From NCBI GenBank assembly GCA_937893015.1, contig CALBJX010000124.1:1-48993 (forward strand): a stretch of 48,993 nt of DNA, read 5' to 3'. Shown here one piece after another: positions 42,845 through 48,993 of the stretch. The translations under genes were made by a program, and so were the position numbers. Within the stretch, counting starts at the first letter, position 1. The number at the start of each line of letters is the position of its first letter. The notes under the pieces are model-generated. The model was not told the DNA's origin, ran no database searches, and worked only from the letters and a program-made list of their open reading frames with translations. This DNA comes from an uncultured Verrucomicrobiales bacterium (GTDB lineage: Bacteria > Verrucomicrobiota > Verrucomicrobiia > Verrucomicrobiales > Akkermansiaceae).

Positions 42845-43438
42845 ATGTACGAGCAAGTCATCCACATCTACGAAAAGCTGCCGCTGTTTGAGACAGGGCT
42901 GGTCATGGGCATCGTGCTGGTGCTGCTGCACCTTGTTGCCCTGCTGAAACCCGAGATGGTCATGGAGGCCGTCGGCAAGGCCCACAAGGCGGAAAAAGCC
43001 GGCGTCATCCTGCTCGGCATCGACTTCGCGTGGGTGGTGCTGCTGCTCTGGAACTCCCCGAGCAATCCGCTGCGCATGCCGCTCTTCGAGTTCGAAGGCG
43101 CACGCGGCATCCTGCTCATCCTCTGCCCCGTCATCTGGTTCATCCTCAGCAGCATGGCGAAGGAAAACCTCTTTCCCCGTGCGCTGGGCTTCTTCCTGCT
43201 GCTCATGGCCATCGTGCCGATGAGTGCCGCCTTCCTGCAGGAGCCCGCCACGCGCATCCTCATCCCGCTCTGGTGGTACCCCGTGCTCACGGCGGCCATG
43301 TTCTGGGTCGCGTGGCCCTGGACCTTCCGCGACTGGGCGGAGAAACTCACCGCACGCCCCCTGCTCTTCCGCGCCCTTGCCGCTTTCGGCACCGTGTACG
43401 GAGCCGCCATCATTCTCTGTGCCATCCTTTTCTGGTAA
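42845..43438 (+). CDS. Hypothetical inner-membrane protein
   Basis: A 197-residue protein with five or six hydrophobic helices (for example MGIVLVLLHLVALL, VILLGIDFAWVVLLLW, ILLILCPVIWFILSSMA) and short charged loops. I do not recognise a family. It starts a probable operon with the downstream deaminase, exonuclease and ABC ATPase genes: the deaminase ATG follows only seven bases after its stop, and the later genes overlap by four bases each. Confidence 0.75.
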   Translation: MYEQVIHIYEKLPLFETGLVMGIVLVLLHLVALLKPEMVMEAVGKAHKAEKAGVILLGIDFAWVVLLLWNSPSNPLRMPLFEFEGARGILLILCPVIWFILSSMAKENLFPRALGFFLLLMAIVPMSAAFLQEPATRILIPLWWYPVLTAAMFWVAWPWTFRDWAEKLTARPLLFRALAAFGTVYGAAIILCAILFW

Positions 43439-43445
43439 ATGTTCT

Positions 43446-44765
43446 ATGGCTGAAGAAACTCTTCCTCAAACGCTTTATTCCGCCGACTACGTTGTCACAC
43501 AGAACGACGGGCGCGACATCATCGAGGGCGGAGCCGTCCTCGTGGAAGGCGACCGCATCACCTGCGTGGGGCACGCCGACATGCTCACCATCATGTACCC
43601 CGACGCCGAGAAGGTGGACATGGGGCACAGCGTCATCATGCCCGGCCTCATCAACGCCCACACGCATGTGCCCATGAGCCTGCTGCGCGGTTTCTCCGAT
43701 GACAAGGCCCTCATGGACTGGCTGACGCAGGACATCTTCCCGCAGGAGGCCAAGCTCACGCCTGAGCTGGTGGAGCTGGGCGCCTCCTTCAGCATGGCGG
43801 AAATGCTCCGCACGGGCACAACCGCCTTCTACGACATGTACATGTTCGAGCCGAGCGTCTTCCGCGCCGCGGATAAGCTGGGCATGCGCGCCGTGCTCGG
43901 CGAAAACGCGACGCAGTTCTTCCCCTCCCTCACCTGCAAGGACCTCGATGCCCATTGCGACCTCGTGCGCGCCATTGCGGACGAGTACCGCAACCACCCA
44001 CGCCTGCGCCAAGCCGTGGTGCCGCACGCCCCCTACACCACCAACCCCGAGATGCTGGTGAAGCTCCGCGAGCTCGCGACGGAGACGGGCTCCCTTTTCG
44101 GCATGCACCTTGCGGAAACCAAGGGCGAGACGGAGGGCTGCCTGAAGCAATACGGCAAGACCCCCGTGGCCTACTGCCGCGACCTCGGCCTGCTGACGGC
44201 GGATGCCACCTTCTTCCACGTGGTCGATGTGACGGATGAGGACATCGAGATGCTGGCGGACGGCCGCTGTTGCGCCGTGCACAACCCCGCCAGCAACATG
44301 AAGCTCGCCAGCGGTGTCTCCCCCGTGGAGAAGCTGATGGCGCAGCGCGTGCCCGTGGCCCTCGGCACAGACGGCCCCGCCAGCAACAACGCGCAGAACA
44401 TGGTGCGCGAGATGTACATGGCCGCCCTGCTGCACAAGGTGGACGAGCTGACGCCCACCGCCACCCCCGCGCAGCTCGCGCTGGACATGGCGACGCGCCA
44501 CGGCTCCGCCGCCCTGCACGATCCCTTCATCGGCACGCTGGAGCCCGGCATGCGCGCAGACTTCATCGCCCTCTCGCTGGAGACGCCGAACATGCAGCCC
44601 GTGCACCACATCGTCTCCAACATCGTGTACGCCGCCACCGGCATGGAAAACCGCCTCACCGTGGTGGACGGCCGCGTGCTCTACCGCGACGGCAAGTACC
44701 TGAGCTGTGATTACGACGCGCTCTGCGCCGAGATGAAAGCGGCTCTCTCTTGGGCGAAGAAATGA
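43446..44765 (+). CDS. mtaD: 5-methylthioadenosine/S-adenosylhomocysteine deaminase
   Basis: An amidohydrolase-fold enzyme of 439 residues that deaminates MTA or SAH, products of S-adenosylmethionine use. Metal ligands are visible: NAHTHVPMSLLRG near residue 72, HAPYTTNPE near 195, GMHLAETKGE near 219 and the Asp of ALGTDGPASNN near 307. The order and spacing match MtaD/TrzA-like enzymes, but other adenosine-type or chlorohydrolase substrates are possible. The ATG at 43446 is chosen because the family begins here (YSADYVVTQNDG). Its stop overlaps the next start (ATGA). Confidence 0.85.
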   Translation: MAEETLPQTLYSADYVVTQNDGRDIIEGGAVLVEGDRITCVGHADMLTIMYPDAEKVDMGHSVIMPGLINAHTHVPMSLLRGFSDDKALMDWLTQDIFPQEAKLTPELVELGASFSMAEMLRTGTTAFYDMYMFEPSVFRAADKLGMRAVLGENATQFFPSLTCKDLDAHCDLVRAIADEYRNHPRLRQAVVPHAPYTTNPEMLVKLRELATETGSLFGMHLAETKGETEGCLKQYGKTPVAYCRDLGLLTADATFFHVVDVTDEDIEMLADGRCCAVHNPASNMKLASGVSPVEKLMAQRVPVALGTDGPASNNAQNMVREMYMAALLHKVDELTPTATPAQLALDMATRHGSAALHDPFIGTLEPGMRADFIALSLETPNMQPVHHIVSNIVYAATGMENRLTVVDGRVLYRDGKYLSCDYDALCAEMKAALSWAKK

Positions 44766-45354
44766 CCTCCGCGCTCGACAGCACACTCGGCTCGCTCTCC
44801 TTTGCCGCGATTGACTTCGAGTCCGCGGGCGCGGCCCCGGGGGAGACGGACTGCCCCGTGCAGGTCGGCATCGTGCGCGCGGACTCGCTCTTTGACGCAG
44901 AAGAACTCTTCGACTCCTACATCGCCCCCACCCACCCCGTGCATTGGAGCGCGGCGAAGGTGCACGGCATCACCACGGAGAAGCTGGCGGATGCCCCCGC
45001 CTTCGCCTCCCTCTGGCCCGAGCTGCGCCGCCTGCTCAGCGGCTGCGTGGTCGTCGGCCACAACCCGGCCACGGAAATGCGCTTCCTCAAAGCCTTCCCC
45101 GGGCATGGTTTTTCGCCGTGGCTGGACACCCTCGCCCTCGCCCGCAAAGCCCTGCCCACGCTCGGCGACCACAGCCTCGGCACCGTCTGCGACGCGCTGA
45201 GCATCACCGCCGAGGTGGAGAGGCTGGTGCCGAACCGCCGCTGGCACGATGCCCTCTTCGACGCCGTCGGCTCGCTGGTGCTGCTGCGCTTCCTCGTCCG
45301 CGAGCTGCACATGGAAAACGCCCCGCTCGGCGGGCTCAATTTTGCTCTTAAATC

Positions 45355-45358
<4 letters not shown>
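44762..45358 (+). CDS. DnaQ-like 3'-5' exonuclease
   Basis: A 198-residue DEDDh exonuclease-fold protein, probably acting on DNA or RNA ends. Exo I is FAAIDFESAG near residue 18 with the paired Asp and Glu; Exo III is WHDALFDAV near 162-170 with His and Asp. In Exo II, VVGHNPATEMRFL has Glu where the metal-binding Asp is normal (HNxxFD), so activity may be altered. It begins at the ATG overlapping the deaminase stop and ends overlapping the ABC ATPase start, so all three are translationally coupled. It is not the replicative epsilon subunit as far as can be seen. Confidence 0.8.
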
Positions 45359-46338
<980 letters not shown>

Positions 46339-46350
46339 TACCGCAACACG

Positions 46351-46383
46351 AAAAAGCCCGCCGTTCCGACAAGAACGACGGGC
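46351..46383 (-). terminator. Rho-independent terminator of the metzincin-like gene
   Basis: GCCCGCCGTTC / GAACGACGGGC stem with a six-base loop. The five A on the plus-strand side make a T-run for minus-strand transcripts. It lies between two convergent genes and may serve both. Confidence 0.8.
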
Positions 46384-46405
46384 AATATCGTCTATCCGCA
46401 GGGGC

Positions 46406-47590
46406 TCAATATCCTTCGCTGAACGGGAGGTCTTCCATCTTGGTCTCAGCGCCGGGCTCGATGGCGGACCAATCCAGCGGGATACGGGAGCGGAAGCGGG
46501 AGCCGTCGGGTGCCAGGAAGAGGAGGTCGATAGCCTGCTCTCCCTTGGTGGTGTTCTCCAGCGAGCTGAGCTCGCTCAGGGGGATGGTGACGGTATGCAC
46601 CTGTTTGCCGTCGGCGGGCTCACCCGCAGCCTGCATCGGGAACGCCACGGCATCGTAGTCGCGGTTGACGTAGTAGGGCGGGTCCTGCACATAGGCGTTC
46701 ACCTTCCAGTCCGCCGGGGCGGCGAGGGTGAGGTGCAGAGCCGCGCCGTCAAAGGTGTAGGCGGCGTTCTCCACGGCGGGGGCCTCGTGCGTGGCGTAGT
46801 AGGCCACGGTGCTACCCACGGGCGCGAAGGTTTCCGAGCGGTCGAGGATGCGGCAGGAGGCGGGCGTGAGGTAGGTGGGGGCCAGCCCGAAGGTGTAGTT
46901 GCCGCAGTTGAGCAGGGCGGTGCCGTGCGCGGCGTTCTCGGAAGCGGTGCCGTTGTTGTGCGGCAGGTTGAGGCCGTGGCCCAGCTCGTGGGCAAAGCCG
47001 CCGTACCACTTGGTCAGCAGGCGGCCGCGGTCGGATTTTTCCCCGAGGTACCTGATGTCGAAGTGCGCGTAGTCCAGCGCGAAGCAGTTGGTGCCCACGC
47101 CGTAGAAGGGGACGCCGCCGGGATTGTCATCATGGTACTCATCGTTATAGAAGGTGGGCATGATGATGAAGGAGTGCTGACTGCGGCAATCCTCGGGATG
47201 CGCCTCGAAATATTCCTTGATTTCCGCCAGGCACTTGCCCGCGCCGCCGTTGTCGTAGCCATATTCCGCCGCGGGCAGCTTGCCGCGCAGGACGAGAATG
47301 GCCGCCCTGCCCTCCGGCGTCATGCGGAGGCCGAAGGAGCGGTTGCCGTAGCCGTTACGCGCCATCTCGCTGCCGTAGAAGCGTTGCAGATGCAGCAACA
47401 GGTCGCTGAGGCGCGTTTCATAGCCCGCCACGGGCTCATTGTCGTTGCCGAGGAAGTAGATGACATTCACCTGGTGCTCGGAGGGCAGAGGCAACGCCGC
47501 TGCAGGGGCGGGTGCGGGAGCATCGGCATAGGAGAGAGGTGCCGTCGGCACCGCTGCCGCCAACAGGCAGAAAAGAGAGGAAGGTTTCAT
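46406..47590 (-). CDS. Secreted metzincin-like zinc metalloprotease
   Basis: A 394-residue exported protein: a signal peptide (MKPSSLFCLLAAAVPTAPLSYA-D) and a catalytic domain with GGFAHELGHGLNLPHN near residue 200, the full HExxHxxGxxH-type zinc motif of metzincins, with Leu-Asn in place of the usual spacer. The following SENAAHGTALLNCGNYTFG may hold the Met-turn region, though the usual Met is not evident. A C-terminal beta-rich domain follows. It is probably an outer-surface or secreted protease; the substrate is unknown. The start is the ATG at 47590. Confidence 0.75.
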   Translation of the reverse strand: MKPSSLFCLLAAAVPTAPLSYADAPAPAPAAALPLPSEHQVNVIYFLGNDNEPVAGYETRLSDLLLHLQRFYGSEMARNGYGNRSFGLRMTPEGRAAILVLRGKLPAAEYGYDNGGAGKCLAEIKEYFEAHPEDCRSQHSFIIMPTFYNDEYHDDNPGGVPFYGVGTNCFALDYAHFDIRYLGEKSDRGRLLTKWYGGFAHELGHGLNLPHNNGTASENAAHGTALLNCGNYTFGLAPTYLTPASCRILDRSETFAPVGSTVAYYATHEAPAVENAAYTFDGAALHLTLAAPADWKVNAYVQDPPYYVNRDYDAVAFPMQAAGEPADGKQVHTVTIPLSELSSLENTTKGEQAIDLLFLAPDGSRFRSRIPLDWSAIEPGAETKMEDLPFSEGY

Positions 47591-47652
47591 GATAGGGAAT
47601 CGTATCACAGTTCAGACGCAAAGCAAAGAAGAATTCTCCCGCACGCACGTTC

Positions 47653-48471
47653 TCACTTCACGCGGAAGTAAACGGGGAGGACACGCAGTTGCAGCTTGCC
47701 CTCGCTGTCGCGGAAGGTGCCATCGTAGAGGCAGCAAATTTTGTAGAAGGTGCCGTCGGGGTTATACTGATAGGCCATGTAACAGGCATCGACGTAGCCA
47801 TACACCTCCCGCAAATAGGCGAATATCACCTCGCGAACAGCATCCTCCTCCGGCTCCGTTTGCTGACCGATGAAGGGGAGCAGTTCAATCGCCGCCGCCT
47901 CCGAAGCGCCGTTTCCGCCGCCGTAGATTTTTTGATTCACGGACGCATGCTTGGGTTGCACGGCTGTCAGCCACGCCTCCTGCTCGCGCTTCAGGTCGGG
48001 CGAGCTGTCGTGCATCGGATCCATGGACAAGGTACCGCTCATCGTGCAGTTTTCCTCCAGCAGCACCTCCGTGAGCGGCGTGCTGCGGATATAGAGTTGG
48101 TAGAGGAGGGCGGGAGCGTAGGTTATCTCCACGTCTGCCGTTCGCGCCCCCGCCGCCCACCATGCTTCCGCAACCGCTATCAACCCGCGGCGAATGAGCT
48201 CCGCCTCGGTCGCCGTCGGCTCCGGGAGCACATCGACGGCATCGAACGCCGCCCCCAAGGCCGCGCCGACACGCTCGGCATCGTCAGCCGATTGCAGCGA
48301 GTTCACGGCAGCCACGGCCTGTTGCAGCAGCTCGGAGCAGGCCGCAAAGGGGGCGGACACCTCAGCCGTGGCTTTCGCCGCAGGCGGCTCAGCAGCGGAA
48401 ACGGAGGCAAGGGAAATCGGTGCGCCGACAGCCAGCGCACCCACGAGAAGAGAAAGGGAGAAACGTTTCAT
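47653..48471 (-). CDS. Secreted hypothetical protein
   Basis: Unrecognised 272-residue protein with a signal peptide (residues 1-26, VSA-AEPP). The mature part is mixed: a helical first half with Ala-rich repeats and a Tyr-rich second half (REVYGYVDACYMAYQYNPDG, residues about 220-239) ending in beta strands. Several Cys suggest periplasmic disulfides. It is upstream of the metzincin gene by 62 bases on the same strand and may be co-transcribed with it. Confidence 0.7.
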   Translation of the reverse strand: MKRFSLSLLVGALAVGAPISLASVSAAEPPAAKATAEVSAPFAACSELLQQAVAAVNSLQSADDAERVGAALGAAFDAVDVLPEPTATEAELIRRGLIAVAEAWWAAGARTADVEITYAPALLYQLYIRSTPLTEVLLEENCTMSGTLSMDPMHDSSPDLKREQEAWLTAVQPKHASVNQKIYGGGNGASEAAAIELLPFIGQQTEPEEDAVREVIFAYLREVYGYVDACYMAYQYNPDGTFYKICCLYDGTFRDSEGKLQLRVLPVYFRVK

Positions 48472-48492
48472 GATATCAGGTATTTACCCCAT

Positions 48493-48521
48493 ATCATACA
48501 GGAAAGTGCGGTCATGCACAA
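48493..48521 (-). promoter_or_regulatory. Promoter of the secreted protein gene
   Basis: On the minus strand: TTGTGC (48516-48521), 17 bases, TATGAT (48493-48498), 21 bases before the ATG. Confidence 0.6.
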
Positions 48522-48638
48522 ATAAAAAGCAAGCCGTGGTGAAGGAAAAGAAATATTGCAAAGCGGCTCACCATCAATCATTTTCGGCATTCTCTTCGTT
48601 CCGAGAGCAAAAAAGTTTCAAAAAATATCGAAAAATTC

Positions 48639-48666
48639 TTGACTTTATCTTGAAAACCGCTATACT
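48639..48666 (+). promoter_or_regulatory. Promoter of tRNA-Arg and perhaps tmRNA
   Basis: TTGACT (48639-48644), a 16-base spacer and TATACT (48661-48666), 34 bases before the tRNA. Confidence 0.72.
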
Positions 48667-48700
48667 GGGCGCACCGCAACAGCGGTTGCCGCAAGGTAAT

Positions 48701-48774
48701 GCGCCCATAGCTCAATTGGATAGAGCATCTGACTACGGATCAGAAGGTTTGAGGTTCGAATCCCCATGGGCGTA
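48701..48774 (+). tRNA. tRNA-Arg (anticodon ACG)
   Basis: Acceptor GCGCCCA / TGGGCGT, D-arm AGCTCAATTGGATAGAGC, anticodon loop CTACGGA (ACG, read as ICG), T-arm TGAGGTTCGAATCCCCA, discriminator A. CCA is not encoded. Confidence 0.96.
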
Positions 48775-48803
48775 CTTCTCAACAACAGGTCGAAAGACAA
48801 CAA

Positions 48804-48836
48804 GAGCGGGTTTTGAACAAAATCCGCTCTTTTGTT
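48804..48836 (+). terminator. Hairpin between tRNA-Arg and tmRNA
   Basis: GAGCGGGTTTT / AAAATCCGCTC stem (one G-T pair) with a four-base loop and a short T-run broken by G. It may end the tRNA transcript only partly, because no clear tmRNA promoter is visible before 48867. Confidence 0.65.
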
Positions 48837-48866
48837 TTCTCAACTCCGTTGTGAGAGCAACAGCAC

Positions 48867-48993
48867 GGGGGCGTCTTTGGTTTCGACTGAACACTCGAGT
48901 CGCCGGCTGCATGTGGTGGTTGAACGGCTGGCCACCTTAAAAGCCGCTCAAAACATTAAGTGCCTATTCCAATAACGAATACGCCATGGCTGC
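48867..48993 (+). ncRNA. ssrA: tmRNA (SsrA), 5' part
   Basis: The tRNA-like 5' end GGGGGCGTCTTTGGTTTCGACT is typical of one-piece tmRNA, followed by a pseudoknot region and a tag reading frame starting near 48962: GCC TAT TCC AAT AAC GAA TAC GCC ATG GCT GC(...). The encoded tag is AYSNNEYAMA(A), ending in the small-residue pattern proteases recognise. The window ends in the tag, so the 3' half is missing. Confidence 0.9.

Overview
The window is a 49 kb GC-rich chromosomal segment of a Gram-negative bacterium, probably a member of the Verrucomicrobiota (Akkermansia-like). This is inferred from gene content, outer-membrane and periplasmic proteins, E. coli-like TTGACA/TATAAT promoters, and a near absence of Shine-Dalgarno sequences. 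No 16S rRNA gene is present to confirm it.

Layout. 1-4446: end of a complex I operon (nuoL partial, nuoM, nuoN) closed by a strong terminator. 4484-7124: rfbB, then three tightly packed genes of unknown function. 7125-17565: a rearranged surface-polysaccharide island. It holds two copies of a HAD phosphatase-nucleotidyltransferase fusion sharing a 982 bp identical stretch, a CDP-glycerol-phosphotransferase-like gene, a flippase, an acyltransferase, a chimeric dehydrogenase-IspD-like gene, a broken racemase and a LicD gene. 17621-24846: a minus-strand run with two GT4 glycosyltransferases, an O-antigen polymerase/ligase-like protein, ilvB, a LysM protein with a dead L,D-transpeptidase domain and an unknown gene. 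24866-27137: acpP, coaX and a MurG/MGDG-like glycosyltransferase. 27213-32104: a polysaccharide export operon (Wza-like, Wzc-like tyrosine kinase, beta-barrel protein, small secreted protein) headed by a tRNA-Gly gene.

32196-46338 is mainly plus-strand housekeeping: tRNA-Gly(CCC), two tail-anchored proteins, gatC-gatA, thiD, an AI-2E-family permease, lysA, metK, a degenerate peptidase-like protein, rnhB, a membrane protein, an MTA/SAH deaminase, a DnaQ-like exonuclease and an OppD/DppD-type ATPase. 46351-48471 carries two minus-strand secreted proteins, one a metzincin-like protease. The window ends with tRNA-Arg(ACG) and the 5' part of tmRNA.

Taken together, the middle 28 kb can build, flip, polymerise, phosphorylate and export a cell-surface glycan. 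The most unusual signals are gene conversion between the two HAD-nucleotidyltransferase genes, a chimeric dehydrogenase/cytidylyltransferase joined at a shared Leu-Ala-Gly sequence, promoters whose -10 box lies exactly 11 nt before the start codon, and two proteins that look like enzymes without their catalytic residues.
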